Assembly (NCBI GenBank): GCA_028873975.1
Contig: JAPPMO010000036.1
Location: forward strand, 44,209-108,208
DNA length: 64,000 nt
Source: Chloroflexota bacterium
GTDB lineage: Bacteria; Chloroflexota; Anaerolineae; Aggregatilineales; Phototrophicaceae
Direction of reading: 5' to 3'
A program made the position numbers and the translations under genes. The notes under the pieces were generated by a model. The model was not told where the DNA came from. It worked only from the letters and a program-made list of their open reading frames with translations, and searched no databases. Shown piece after piece: positions 45,283 to 54,521 of the stretch (its first letter is position 1; the number at the start of each line of letters is the position of its first letter).

Positions 45283-47507
45283 TTGTAACGGTGAATAAGC
45301 TCTCGATATATATTTTTGCCGGGCTATTGCTCTCGCTGTTTGCGCCTTCGTTTGGCGTCGCCCAAACGGATCTGGATGCCATCAAGCGGGCGACAGTCTT
45401 CATATACCAAGCGCAAAGTCTGGCCAACGATCTGGTCGTAAAATGCGTCAGTACCGGCACAATCGTCAGCGCGGACGGCTTGATCGTGACCAGCGCGCAT
45501 AGCGTAGTGCCAAGCCAAACCTGCGACGGCGAAACGCTTATCGTTTCCATGAATGTCGACCTCAACGAACCGCCAGTGCCAAAATATCGCGCCGAGATCG
45601 CCAACGCCGACCAAGGTCTGGACATCGCGGTTTTGCGCATTACGCGCGAATTGGATGGTCGCACCATTGCGGCTGGCGCGCTGCCAGTCTTGCCTTTCGT
45701 CGGGATCGGGGCATCGGCGGATATTGACATTGACGACAACATATTCGTGTCCGGATATCGGGACATAGGCAATCAAGCCGTGACGATCGCGCGAGGGACA
45801 ATCACAGCTTTCATCTCGGAGCCGCGCGGCGGGACCCGAGCCTGGTTCAAGACCAGGGCTGAACTACCGGGGACAATGTCCGGCGGAGGCGCATACGACA
45901 GTCTGGGACAATTGATTGGCATCCCTACCAGCGCGAAGTATGGCCGCCCTGTGACGGAAGATAGCTGTCGCTTCATTGAAGATACGACCGGCGATGGACT
46001 TATCAACAGCAGCGATCACTGTGTCCCCACTGGCGACTTCATCAGCACGATAAGGCCGATTCGCCTGGCGCAAAGCCTGATCAGGGGCGCCGCTCTTGAT
46101 CTGCGCGTCCAAATCCATACAGTGCCTGCGAGGATGCTGTTGTCATCTGAACCTCCCACCGTTTCCCGTCTCATTTTTTCTCCCTCGGTGGTAGATGGTT
46201 TGCCTTCGACAGTTGTTGGCGCGATGCCCGCCAACACTAACAGCCTCTATCTTTTTTTTGACTACCGCAACATGACACCCGAAACCGTATATGAGCTGAG
46301 AGTCACGCGCGACGGCATACCGGACGTCACTTTCAGCTTGCCGCCCGTGCATTGGAGCGGCGGACAGAATGGCCTCTGGTATATCGGAAGTCGAGATCAG
46401 CCCTGGCCAAATGGCGCCTATCAGTTTACGTTGCTGCTCAACGGTCTGGCCGCGGCCAGCCAGCGCATCGTCGTGGGCGGCGGAGCCGAGAATTCGGCTC
46501 GCTTCAGCAATATCGTGTTTGGGCTGCTGGATAATCAAGGCAACCTCATCGGCAACGGTTATATCTTGCCAATCGGCACAATCGCCTATGCGCGGTTTCT
46601 TTACGCTAATTTATCAGACGGAACACCCTGGAGCGCGATCTGGTACTACGGCGGCGCAGAGGTGGGCCGCACGAATGATATCTGGTCCCGAGGCGCGAAC
46701 GGGTCGGACGTTGTTCAGCTCCGCCCCTTGGGCGGATTGATACCCGGGAAGTATCGTCTGGAGCTTTATCTCGATCGTGTTCTGTCCGCTACCTCGGATT
46801 TCGTCGTCGCTGGGAGTACCGGCGGCCCGCTCCCGGCTGTATTCTCCAACGGGCGCTATGTTTCCGCGTCAAGCGTCTTTGACGCGAGAGACTCGATTGC
46901 ATCGTCAACATTTACAGAAGCTGTACCGTCGATTTTCGCTCTGTTCGATTGGCAGGCGATCGCGGGTGGCACGGACTGGACGGTCCGCTGGTTGGTTGAT
47001 GATCTGCCGTTTTTCGAATCGACTTATGCCTGGGTTACAGTAGAGAGCGGATCCGACTTTATGCTATCAGTTGACTCGCCCCCAGACGGCAAATATGAAT
47101 TGCAATTGCTCGTGAATAATTTGCAGATTTTGGCAATTGAAGGGACCGTAGGCATCGGGCAATTGCCGATTGATCGCCTGGCCGAATACGATGGCGCCTT
47201 GCTGCGCGGGACTGTGCTGGATGCCGCCACATTGACCGGAATAGCAAATGTGACAATCGTCCTGATAAGTGAAGATTATTCGGCAAGCGAGTTTGAATGG
47301 AAAGAAGAGCAAGTGTTCTCCACTTCAACGACTGACCGCAACGGCGATTTTCAATTTGCCCGGCCGCTGGCGGCGGATACGCCCTATAGCGTTATTGTCG
47401 CCGCGGACGGGTACCTGCCGCTCGCTGCCGATAGCTTTCAATTCGGGGAAGACCAACGCGCCGTGGATATCACGATGGAATTGGTGCGCGGTTACTTAAA
47501 TGATTGA
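45279..47507 (+). CDS. Secreted trypsin-like serine protease with C-terminal carboxypeptidase-regulatory-like domain
   Basis: Exported 742-aa protein. The signal segment (IYIFAGLLLSLFAPSFGVAQ) is followed by a trypsin-like domain (~30-265). The catalytic His is in VTSAHSVV, Asp in GLDIAVLRI, and Ser in ELPGTMSGGGAYD. An insert DTTGDGLINSSDHC looks like a calcium-binding dockerin-type loop. Middle repeats (~290-610) are beta-rich. The C-terminal ~85 residues (LLRGTVLDAATLTGIANVTIVL) resemble a carboxypeptidase-regulatory-like Ig fold. The start is uncertain: TTG 45279 overlaps the upstream stop, and GTG 45291 is also possible. The triad is intact, so it is likely active. Confidence 0.82.
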   Translation: MIVTVNKLSIYIFAGLLLSLFAPSFGVAQTDLDAIKRATVFIYQAQSLANDLVVKCVSTGTIVSADGLIVTSAHSVVPSQTCDGETLIVSMNVDLNEPPVPKYRAEIANADQGLDIAVLRITRELDGRTIAAGALPVLPFVGIGASADIDIDDNIFVSGYRDIGNQAVTIARGTITAFISEPRGGTRAWFKTRAELPGTMSGGGAYDSLGQLIGIPTSAKYGRPVTEDSCRFIEDTTGDGLINSSDHCVPTGDFISTIRPIRLAQSLIRGAALDLRVQIHTVPARMLLSSEPPTVSRLIFSPSVVDGLPSTVVGAMPANTNSLYLFFDYRNMTPETVYELRVTRDGIPDVTFSLPPVHWSGGQNGLWYIGSRDQPWPNGAYQFTLLLNGLAAASQRIVVGGGAENSARFSNIVFGLLDNQGNLIGNGYILPIGTIAYARFLYANLSDGTPWSAIWYYGGAEVGRTNDIWSRGANGSDVVQLRPLGGLIPGKYRLELYLDRVLSATSDFVVAGSTGGPLPAVFSNGRYVSASSVFDARDSIASSTFTEAVPSIFALFDWQAIAGGTDWTVRWLVDDLPFFESTYAWVTVESGSDFMLSVDSPPDGKYELQLLVNNLQILAIEGTVGIGQLPIDRLAEYDGALLRGTVLDAATLTGIANVTIVLISEDYSASEFEWKEEQVFSTSTTDRNGDFQFARPLAADTPYSVIVAADGYLPLAADSFQFGEDQRAVDITMELVRGYLND

Positions 47508-48291
47508 CAAGCGAAGACTGGATATGCTGCTGGTCGACCGCGCGCTGGCCGAGAGTCGCGCAAAAGCCGCCGCCATGATCATGGCCGCCGAGGTCAACGT
47601 CGATGGCAGACTCGTTGACAAACCCGGCGCCTTGGTTGCCAGCAGCGCGTGCATTCGGCTCAAGGAGAAACAGCGCTATGTCAGTCGCGCTGGGCTCAAG
47701 CTGGAAGCGGCTCTGCGCGAATTCAGAATCGACGTGGCAGGGAAAATCTGCGCTGATGTCGGCGCGAGCACGGGCGGCTTTACGGATTGCCTGCTGCAGG
47801 CGGGCGCAGCGCGCGTTCACGCTATTGATGTTGGCAGCGGCATACTCGACTTCGGATTGCGACAGGACAAGCGCGTGCGCCTGCTGGAACGGACAAATGC
47901 GCGTTATCTGGATTCGCTGGGCGAACTCGTCGGATTGCTCGCCGTCGACGTTTCATTCATCTCCCTGCGGCATATCTTGCCCCCGGCCAAGGCATGGCTG
48001 TTGCCGCAAGCCGACCTTGTTGCCCTGGTCAAACCACAGTTCGAAGCCGGCAAGTCGGATGTCGGCAAAGGCGGCATCATCAAAGATCCAGCGGTGCACA
48101 AGCGTGTCTTGCAAGAGATTGCAATGTACGCCGCCTCGCACGGCTTCTCGATCCTGGATCTGATGCGGTCGCCCATTACCGGCAAAAAAGGCAACGTCGA
48201 ATTCTTGATGTGGCTTCGCAATGGCGGGTCAAGCTGCTCGGACAGCGAGGTTCTCGCTATCATCCGGCGCCTGGTTGATTCCGCGTCGTAG
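47500..48291 (+). CDS. tlyA: TlyA-family rRNA 2'-O-methyltransferase
   Basis: S4-domain FtsJ-type methyltransferase (263 aa), known to 2'-O-methylate ribosomal RNA. The S4 domain spans residues 5-65 (RRLDMLLVDRALAESRAKAAAMI). The methyltransferase follows with YVSRAGLKLEAAL, the SAM motif ADVGASTGGFTDCLLQAGA, AIDVGSGIL and VALVKPQFEAG. It overlaps the protease gene by 8 bases. The assignment to TlyA is secure; target sites are inferred. Confidence 0.94.
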   Translation: MIDKRRLDMLLVDRALAESRAKAAAMIMAAEVNVDGRLVDKPGALVASSACIRLKEKQRYVSRAGLKLEAALREFRIDVAGKICADVGASTGGFTDCLLQAGAARVHAIDVGSGILDFGLRQDKRVRLLERTNARYLDSLGELVGLLAVDVSFISLRHILPPAKAWLLPQADLVALVKPQFEAGKSDVGKGGIIKDPAVHKRVLQEIAMYAASHGFSILDLMRSPITGKKGNVEFLMWLRNGGSSCSDSEVLAIIRRLVDSAS

Positions 48292-48357
48292 CTAGCCCTA
48301 CTCCGCCAATCGATAATCGATGATAATGACTTTCAAAGGGCTGGAACAAAGACGAAG

Positions 48358-50157
48358 ATGGAAATCGATAAAATCCGCAACTTCTGTATCATAGCCCATG
48401 TCGATCACGGCAAGAGCACCTTGGCGGATCGTTTGCTGGAACTGACCAATACAGTTGCCGCGCGCGAGATGCAAGAACAATTGCTGGACAGCATGGCGCT
48501 GGAACGCGAACGTGGCGTCACGATCAAAGCCTCCGCAGTGAGAATGCTTTACGACGCCGACGACGGCAATCAGTATACGATCAACCTGATAGACACCCCG
48601 GGACATGTCGATTTCACATACGAAGTGAGCCGAGCGCTGCAAGCCTGCGAGGGCGCGATTCTTGTCGTCGACGCCAGCCAGGGAATCGAAGCGCAGACAC
48701 TCTCCAACGTCTATTTGGCTTTGGAACAAGACCTGGAGATCATTCCGGTCATCAACAAGATTGATTTGCCCGCGGCGCAGCCGGGCGACGTGGCGGGTGA
48801 TGTTGAAGACTTGTTGGGCAGTCCAGCGAAGGAAATGCCCCGCATTTCGGCCAAGAATGGCATCGGCGTGCGCGACCTGCTGGAAAAAGTGCTTGTCGAA
48901 GTGCCGCCGCCCTCAACCGATGCCGGGGAGCCATTCCGCGCCCTCGTCTTTGATTCGCACTACGATGCCTACAAAGGCGTCATTGCATACGTGCGCGTGG
49001 TTGATGGCGCGATCAATCGGCGGCAAATGCTCAAGCTCGTGGCGACTGGCGCTCGCTTCGAGCCTGTGGAAATCGGTGTCTTCGACCCCATCATGCGCGC
49101 CGTCGACGACTTGCGCGCCGGAGAAGTAGGTTATATCGCCACGGGCCTGAAAACCGTCCAGGAATGCCGCGTCGGCGATACCGTAACCTTGGGCAACAAA
49201 GGCAGCCAGGTCCCCTTGCCCGGCTACGAAATGGTCAAGCCGATGGTCTTTGCCGGCATCTACCCAACGAAGAACGAAGACTACGCCGATTTGCGTGATG
49301 CGCTCGACAAGCTTCAGCTCAACGACGCTTCCCTGGTCTTTCAACCGGAAACATCTCAGGCGCTGAATTTCGGTTTTCGGGCGGGCTTCCTGGGATTGTT
49401 CCACATGGAGATCGTACAGGAGCGCCTGGAGCGCGAGTACGACCTGGACATCCTGGCCACGGCGCCGAGCGTCGAATACCGCGTATTGCAAAAGAATGGC
49501 AAGACAGTCCTGATAGACAGCCCGGCTTTGCTGCCTGACGAAAACGGCATAGTCGAGATCCAGGAGCCTTGGATGAAGATCCAGATTTACGCGCCGCAAA
49601 CATATATCGGAGCGATCATGGATCTGGCAATCAACAAGCGCGGGCTATACGAAACGACCGAATACCTCGACGCGTCGCGGGTCATCTTGCATTTCTCCAT
49701 ACCACTGTCGGAAATAATCATCGACTTCTATGACAAGCTCAAAAGCGTGACCCAGGGTTATGCCAGCCTCGACTATCAGTTTGAAGAATATCGTACTGGC
49801 GACCTGGTCAAGATTGATGTCTTGGTCAATGGCGAGCCGGTCGACGCGCTGGCCATGATTTGTCATCGCGACGATGCCTATCATCGTGGCCAGCGTTTGA
49901 TCACCAGGCTAAAGAAATTGATCCCGCGGCAGATGTTCACGGTGCCGGTGCAAGCCGCTGTCGGCAAACGGGTGATCTCGCGCGCAAATGTAAAAGCGCT
50001 GAGGAAAGATGTGCTGGCAAAATGTTACGGCGGAGACGTCACGCGAAAAAAGAAACTGCTGGAAAAGCAGAAAAAAGGCAAAAAGCGCATGAAGATGATC
50101 GGCTCTGTAGAGCTGCCGCAAGAAGCCTTCATGGCGCTATTGAGTCTGGACGAATGA
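48358..50157 (+). CDS. lepA: Elongation factor 4 (LepA)
   Basis: Translational GTPase (599 aa) that acts on the ribosome (back-translocation / assembly). G1 AHVDHGKSTLADRLLE, G2 RGVTIKASAV, G3 DTPGHVDFTYEVSRALQA and G4 NKIDLPAA are present. The C-terminal LepA-specific domain follows (AVGKRVISRANVKALRKDVLAKCYGGDVTRKKKLLEKQKKG region). Full length. It is 66 bases after tlyA. The ribosome site is weak (ACGAAG). Confidence 0.97.
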   Translation: MEIDKIRNFCIIAHVDHGKSTLADRLLELTNTVAAREMQEQLLDSMALERERGVTIKASAVRMLYDADDGNQYTINLIDTPGHVDFTYEVSRALQACEGAILVVDASQGIEAQTLSNVYLALEQDLEIIPVINKIDLPAAQPGDVAGDVEDLLGSPAKEMPRISAKNGIGVRDLLEKVLVEVPPPSTDAGEPFRALVFDSHYDAYKGVIAYVRVVDGAINRRQMLKLVATGARFEPVEIGVFDPIMRAVDDLRAGEVGYIATGLKTVQECRVGDTVTLGNKGSQVPLPGYEMVKPMVFAGIYPTKNEDYADLRDALDKLQLNDASLVFQPETSQALNFGFRAGFLGLFHMEIVQERLEREYDLDILATAPSVEYRVLQKNGKTVLIDSPALLPDENGIVEIQEPWMKIQIYAPQTYIGAIMDLAINKRGLYETTEYLDASRVILHFSIPLSEIIIDFYDKLKSVTQGYASLDYQFEEYRTGDLVKIDVLVNGEPVDALAMICHRDDAYHRGQRLITRLKKLIPRQMFTVPVQAAVGKRVISRANVKALRKDVLAKCYGGDVTRKKKLLEKQKKGKKRMKMIGSVELPQEAFMALLSLDE

Positions 50158-50173
50158 CCCGCTAGTCCTCCGC

Positions 50174-51394
50174 TCAATTCCCATCCTTGAGCATTCGCCA
50201 CAGGTTGGCCAGCCCCCAGCGAGACAACCAGTCCTGCGCCAGAGCCGAGCGCGCGCCGAACCCGTAGGCACGATACGCGAGCCCGTCGGCGGTTGCGATG
50301 GCGATTGCGCTACCCTGCTCGACATCCGCGTTCTCGTCCAGATCGGGATAACTCAGCGATACAACGCAGGCATCAGACCCGTTTTCTCGTCGAGAATGCT
50401 GAACCGCATCCACCGCCAACTCTCTCAGCGTAGTATCCCGCGGATCCCGCCCCAGTCTGTTGAACAAGTCACCTGGATGGGCAAGCGCCTCTGAACTAAC
50501 AAGAGACAGACCCGAATCAAGTCGCTCGCTTATGACGCCCGGCAAGCCAGCTTCCAATATATGAATCGAGAGTTGGCGCGCCCCCAGCATCTGGGAAACT
50601 ACACCCTCCAATGTCGCCTCGCCGGTCCCAAAGATATGATCCCCGACTCGGTTAAAAAGCCTCTGCTGCATCGCGTCCAACAGCGACTCCGCTTCGAATT
50701 TGCTCTTCGCCTTGGCAGTCAGACGGATATCGACGCAGCCATGATGCGCCGCCAGACCGACGCTTGGATTGCGCTCATTGAGAATCTCCGCGCCGATCAT
50801 GTCATCCAGCGAACTTTCGCCGATCCCCGCGGTCCTCAGTGTCCTGGCAACGATGATGCCCAGGTCAAACTTGCGCAGCAAATAGGGCACGACGGATTCG
50901 GTCAGCAGATATTTCATTTCTCGCGGGACCCCGGGCAGGCTGATAATAATGCCCAGGTCCGACTCGACAATGAAGGCCGGCGCTGTGCCGACGGGGTTTT
51001 CCACCAAGAGAGCCTCATGCGGCAAGTACGCTTGTTGTCGATTGTTTGCGGTCATGCGCACGCCAAATCCGCGGAATCTCTCGACAATGTTGTCATATAA
51101 CGATTGATGAAACTCGAGCGGTCTTTCCGCAGCGTCGGCAACGGCTTGCCGCGTCATATCGTCCACAGTTGGTCCCAGCCCGCCGCAAGTTATAACGATC
51201 TCCGCGCGGCCAAGAGCCGCTCTTATCGATTCGGCGATCCTGCCGAGGTTGTCGCCCACCGTCGTCATTAAGAAAATGTTGACCCCGATGTTCCGCAACT
51301 GCCTGGCCATGAAGACCGAATTTGTATCGGTAATCTCGCCCAGAAGCAATTCCGTTCCAATTGCGATGATCTCTGCGTTTGGGTTGTCAGCCAT
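50174..51394 (-). CDS. cinA: CinA-family protein with degenerate C-terminal domain
   Basis: CinA-like protein (406 aa). The N-terminal MoaB/MogA-type (COG1058) domain is intact: AEIIAIGTELLLGEITDTNS, VITCGGLGPTVDDMTRQ, PGVPREMK. The C-terminal PncC-type nicotinamide-nucleotide amidase domain is altered: where active proteins have an ESCTGG-like loop, this one reads LEAGLPGVISERL, so the deamidase is probably inactive. The N-terminal domain may still act as an ADP-ribose-type pyrophosphatase. Convergent with lepA, with 16 bases between stops. Confidence 0.88.
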   Translation of the reverse strand: MADNPNAEIIAIGTELLLGEITDTNSVFMARQLRNIGVNIFLMTTVGDNLGRIAESIRAALGRAEIVITCGGLGPTVDDMTRQAVADAAERPLEFHQSLYDNIVERFRGFGVRMTANNRQQAYLPHEALLVENPVGTAPAFIVESDLGIIISLPGVPREMKYLLTESVVPYLLRKFDLGIIVARTLRTAGIGESSLDDMIGAEILNERNPSVGLAAHHGCVDIRLTAKAKSKFEAESLLDAMQQRLFNRVGDHIFGTGEATLEGVVSQMLGARQLSIHILEAGLPGVISERLDSGLSLVSSEALAHPGDLFNRLGRDPRDTTLRELAVDAVQHSRRENGSDACVVSLSYPDLDENADVEQGSAIAIATADGLAYRAYGFGARSALAQDWLSRWGLANLWRMLKDGN

Positions 51395-51451
51395 GGTTTC
51401 TCCGCGCTCCGCCGGGAATTTACGGGAATTTTACATCAATTCGCCAAAATA

Positions 51452-51480
51452 TTTGCAAAATCAGAAAAAACCGCTATAAT
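51452..51480 (+). promoter_or_regulatory. Promoter of the ABC ATPase gene
   Basis: TTTGCA (51452-51457), 17-base AT-rich spacer, perfect TATAAT (51475-51480). The long 90-base leader to the GTG start leaves room for regulation. Confidence 0.7.
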
Positions 51481-51570
51481 TGCCACTATAAAAGCAATTC
51501 ACTGTCAAGTTAGCTCTTTGTGCAGTTTTAACAGTATTTTCGTCCATCTAGTAATTGACCGGAGGCTCTC

Positions 51571-52704
51571 GTGGCTGGTGTTACATTCAATCATGTTTCA
51601 AAGGATTTTGGCGATCAACGTGTCGTGTCGGACTTGAACATTGAGGTCGCCGACAAGGAATTTCTGGTTTTCGTCGGACCATCCGGGTGCGGTAAATCGA
51701 CGAGCTTGCGCATGCTTGCTGGTCTGGAAGAAATCACCGAGGGCGAGATTTTGATTGGCGACCGCGTTGTCAACAATGTCGCGCCTAAGGATCGCGATGT
51801 GGCTATGGTCTTCCAGAGTTACGCCCTTTATCCGCATATGACCGTGTATGATAACATGGCTTTTGGTTTGAAGCTGCGTAAAACTCCCAAGAAAATCATT
51901 GACGAGCGCGTTCGCGAAGCCGCCAATGAATTGGGTATCGGGCACTTGCTGGATCGGCGTCCGCGCCAGCTTTCCGGTGGTCAGCGTCAACGCGTCGCCG
52001 TCGGTCGCGCGATTGTGCGCGAGCCGGCTGTCTTCTTGATGGACGAGCCTCTGTCGAATCTCGATGCCAAGTTGCGCGTCGAAGCCCGCTCCTTTATCAG
52101 CCGGCTGCACCAACGTCTGGAAACGACCTTTATCTATGTAACACATGATCAGGTCGAAGCCATGACCATGGGAACGCGGATCTGTGTACTCAATGAAGGC
52201 ATGCTGCAGCAGATCGATTCCCCCTATAACCTATATCACAATCCACGCAACGTATTCGTGGCCGGTTTTATTGGCAGCCCGTCGATGAACTTCTTTGATG
52301 CGACCATCAAACCGGATGGCGACAACCTTGTCGTGGATCTGGGCTCGTTCTCCCTGCGCATGCCCGCAGACAAGGCCGATACCTACAGAAGCCATGTTGG
52401 CTCCGATGTTGTCTGCGGCATCCGTCCGGAAGACATTCATGACTCGAATTACTTGCCGCAGGGCATCATCCCGGCCAACCTCGTGTCCAATGTCGAGGTT
52501 GTTGAGCAGATGGGCAACGAAGTGATCATCTACCTCGAAAGCGGCGGCAAGAACTTCATCGCCCGCACCGATCCGCGGACCGATGCGGCGGTGGGCAACG
52601 ATATGAACGTGACATTCAATCTGGACAACATCCACATCTTTGATGCCAACAGCGAGATCTCCTTGGCATACGACGAGAAGCGGAAGGTTGCTCAGAGCGT
52701 CTAG
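51571..52704 (+). CDS. Sugar ABC transporter ATP-binding protein (UgpC/MsmX type)
   Basis: ATPase subunit (377 aa) of a CUT1-type importer for sugars or glycerol-3-phosphate. Walker [11 protein letters not shown]-loop [17 protein letters not shown], signature [16 protein letters not shown], Walker [13 protein letters not shown] and H-loop VTHDQ are all present. A TOBE/MalK-type regulatory domain fills ~240-377. The start is GTG 51571 with GGAGG five bases upstream. It has its own promoter and terminator and no permease neighbours, as for shared multitask ATPases such as MsmX. Confidence 0.95.
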   Translation: MAGVTFNHVSKDFGDQRVVSDLNIEVADKEFLVFVGPSGCGKSTSLRMLAGLEEITEGEILIGDRVVNNVAPKDRDVAMVFQSYALYPHMTVYDNMAFGLKLRKTPKKIIDERVREAANELGIGHLLDRRPRQLSGGQRQRVAVGRAIVREPAVFLMDEPLSNLDAKLRVEARSFISRLHQRLETTFIYVTHDQVEAMTMGTRICVLNEGMLQQIDSPYNLYHNPRNVFVAGFIGSPSMNFFDATIKPDGDNLVVDLGSFSLRMPADKADTYRSHVGSDVVCGIRPEDIHDSNYLPQGIIPANLVSNVEVVEQMGNEVIIYLESGGKNFIARTDPRTDAAVGNDMNVTFNLDNIHIFDANSEISLAYDEKRKVAQSV

Positions 52705-52732
52705 TCAAGTTTCCCACTTCACAATAAACGCC

Positions 52733-52762
52733 AAAGCCGCTCATACGAGCGGCTTTTGTTTT
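52733..52762 (+). terminator. Rho-independent terminator after the ABC ATPase gene
   Basis: A 10-bp stem AAAGCCGCTC/GAGCGGCTTT with loop ATAC, followed by TGTTTT. Confidence 0.85.
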
Positions 52763-52790
52763 AGCCTTCCAATGTTCCGGGATGACTCCG

Positions 52791-53087
52791 CTAAAGCGCC
52801 GGACGAAACTTGTATCCGTAGACAATCATGCCTTGAGGCCCGTCAGTGGTCAGTTTGCGGGTCACCATCTCTACTCGATCCCCGATTTGCACGGATCCGT
52901 CAATGTCTGTCAATTGCGCTGTGACCAACCCGCCGTCATCCAGTTCCACCAAGGCCACGTAGTACGGCGCCTGCGATTCATAGCCCAAAGGCGGCTCCTG
53001 TAAGAGCGTGTAACTGTAAATCGTGCCGGCCATGGCGGATTGATCGCCCTTGACACGCGAATACTGCGTTTCGTCTTGGTCAAGCAT
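52791..53087 (-). CDS. DUF35-type OB-fold protein (third subunit of the thiolase/HMG-CoA synthase complex)
   Basis: Small 98-aa OB-fold protein: GTIYSYTLLQEPPLGYESQAPYYVALVELDDG and IGDRVEMVTRK are the DUF35 beta-barrel pattern. In archaea DUF35 bridges acetoacetyl-CoA thiolase and HMG-CoA synthase so that the intermediate is passed on directly. Here it follows those two genes on the same strand. Full-length DUF35 proteins (~130 aa) begin with a helix and a Cys4 zinc ribbon. This gene lacks both; the helix is in the separate small gene just upstream, whose TAA overlaps this ATG (TAATG). Confidence 0.85.
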   Translation of the reverse strand: MLDQDETQYSRVKGDQSAMAGTIYSYTLLQEPPLGYESQAPYYVALVELDDGGLVTAQLTDIDGSVQIGDRVEMVTRKLTTDGPQGMIVYGYKFRPAL

Positions 53088-53245
53088 TAAGCCGTCTCTG
53101 CCTCCAATGCTGCCTCGCGGCGCAGCGCGATTGCAGGCCTGTCTTTGGACTGGCGCTTGACTTCAGGTTTTCGGACGGCGCCTTCAGCGTTTCTGATCAA
53201 GCGATAGCGAAGTTTGTTGTTACGCCAGTATTTGGCTACCCGCAT
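53087..53245 (-). CDS. Small 52-aa protein corresponding to the DUF35 N-terminal helix
   Basis: Fifty-two-residue basic protein beginning MRVAKYWRNNKLRYRLIR. The WRxxxxRYRL run matches the N-terminal helix and strand of DUF35 proteins, which is normally followed by a Cys4 zinc ribbon; here no cysteine occurs at all and the rest (residues 19-52) is charged and Ala-rich. A near-ideal AAGGAG lies seven bases before ATG 53245, and the stop TAA shares its last base with the ATG of the OB-fold gene, so it is clearly translated and coupled. Either the ancestral DUF35 gene was split, or the two chains assemble into one subunit. It is too short for most gene finders. Confidence 0.78.
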   Translation of the reverse strand: MRVAKYWRNNKLRYRLIRNAEGAVRKPEVKRQSKDRPAIALRREAALEAETA

Positions 53246-53301
53246 CAGATCTCTCCTTGCCCCCCAACTGCAATGTTCGCCATCACTTTACGATTAGCCG
53301 C

Positions 53302-53324
53302 CTATCAAAAGCTATCGTGATAGC
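53302..53324 (-). promoter_or_regulatory. Putative operator A upstream of the DUF35 pair
   Basis: A perfect-arm palindrome GCTATC-GT-GATAGC at 53311-53324 with a flanking CTATCA (53302-53307). It shares the motif and flank with site B at 56912-56933 upstream of HMG-CoA reductase. It lies in the only substantial gap of the cluster, between the thiolase stop and the DUF35 genes, next to ATGACA-17-GATAGC as a weak promoter. Confidence 0.5.
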
Positions 53325-53345
53325 AATTGATACTGTCATAGCCTA

Positions 53346-54515
53346 TCAGGCTTCGTCCGGCTGTCTCTGCAAGATATGCGTTACCACGGTGCTTCCCGGG
53401 CCGGCGATATTTTGGACGAGCGCGCGTCGCGCGTCAGGAACTTGATTCGAGCCTGCGGACCCGCGCAATTGCAGCGTCGATTCCACGGCTTGGTAGATGC
53501 CGGTGGCGCCGCCAGGATTGCCTCGGCTCTTTAAGCCTCCGAAAGTGCTAATGGGCAGATCGCCGTCCAGAGCAATATGCGATCCCTTGTCCGAGGCCAG
53601 CGCCCAACCAGCGCCCGGAAGACAATATCCCATCGCTTCAAGCGCAAGCGCCGTCATAACTGTATAGGCGTCATGCAATTCAAATAGGTCGATATCCGCG
53701 CGCCCGAGCCCGGCTTGTTCCAGCGCGCCAAAAAACGATTTCCCGATTGCCGCGAAATGAAGTGGATCGTCGCGGTCCTGCAACATAAATCGATCCGTCG
53801 CAACCGCGCTTGCGCAGATCTGCACTGGCTGCGGCACCATATCAGCCGCAAGATCTGACTCGACCAGAACGACGGCTGCGGCGCCGTCTCCATCCGGGGC
53901 GCAGTCAAACAGGCTGACCGGGTCGGCAATCATCGGCGCTTTGGCAAATGCCCCGTCTCGCAGCCTGTTGCGATACATGGCGCAGGGATTAACAGCGCCA
54001 TTTCTATGGGCGTTGACGCTGAACCCTTCAAAGTCCGACAGAGTCAGATCGTTCTGATGCATGTACCGTCGCATCACCAGCGCGGCCAAGGCGGTCATGG
54101 TCAGCCCGTGGACCGATTCCAGGTCGGCGTCCAAGCTGATAGTTCGCGCGCCCACACGCGCGGGACCAACGATGTCTGTCGCCTTCTCGACGCCGACGAC
54201 CAGCGCCGACCTCACCAAACCGGATTCCACGGCGAGACAAGCGGTTCGCAGCGCGACGCCACCCGACGCATCGCCCGCTTCACATGTGAAAGCCTCGATA
54301 CCGTTCATCCCTAATTCGGCGCCGATCAAGCTGCCCAACTGAGTCTGTTGATTGAAAGCCGCGCCATAGGCATTGCCGACATACAAGGCATCAACATGAG
54401 CGGTTCCGGCATCTTCGAGGGCTAGTCCGGCTGCTTCCGCGGCCAGCTCGCGAATGCCTTTAGTCCAGTGCTCGCGCACCGGGATCATGCCTGCGCCGAT
54501 GATTGATACATTCAT
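53346..54515 (-). CDS. Archaeal-type acetyl-CoA C-acetyltransferase (thiolase)
   Basis: Thiolase-superfamily enzyme (389 aa) of the archaeal/SCP-x-like type that joins two acetyl-CoA to acetoacetyl-CoA. The nucleophilic Cys78 is in AFTCEAGDASGG. The His-containing motif is ELHDAYTVM, and the C-terminal SRGNPGGATGIYQ carries the last active-site loop. It starts six bases after the HMG-CoA synthase stop, as in archaea, where both proteins form one channelled complex with DUF35. Canonical bacterial thiolase motifs (GGGQG) are absent, which supports this class. Confidence 0.92.
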   Translation of the reverse strand: MNVSIIGAGMIPVREHWTKGIRELAAEAAGLALEDAGTAHVDALYVGNAYGAAFNQQTQLGSLIGAELGMNGIEAFTCEAGDASGGVALRTACLAVESGLVRSALVVGVEKATDIVGPARVGARTISLDADLESVHGLTMTALAALVMRRYMHQNDLTLSDFEGFSVNAHRNGAVNPCAMYRNRLRDGAFAKAPMIADPVSLFDCAPDGDGAAAVVLVESDLAADMVPQPVQICASAVATDRFMLQDRDDPLHFAAIGKSFFGALEQAGLGRADIDLFELHDAYTVMTALALEAMGYCLPGAGWALASDKGSHIALDGDLPISTFGGLKSRGNPGGATGIYQAVESTLQLRGSAGSNQVPDARRALVQNIAGPGSTVVTHILQRQPDEA

Positions 54516-54521
54516 GTCGGG

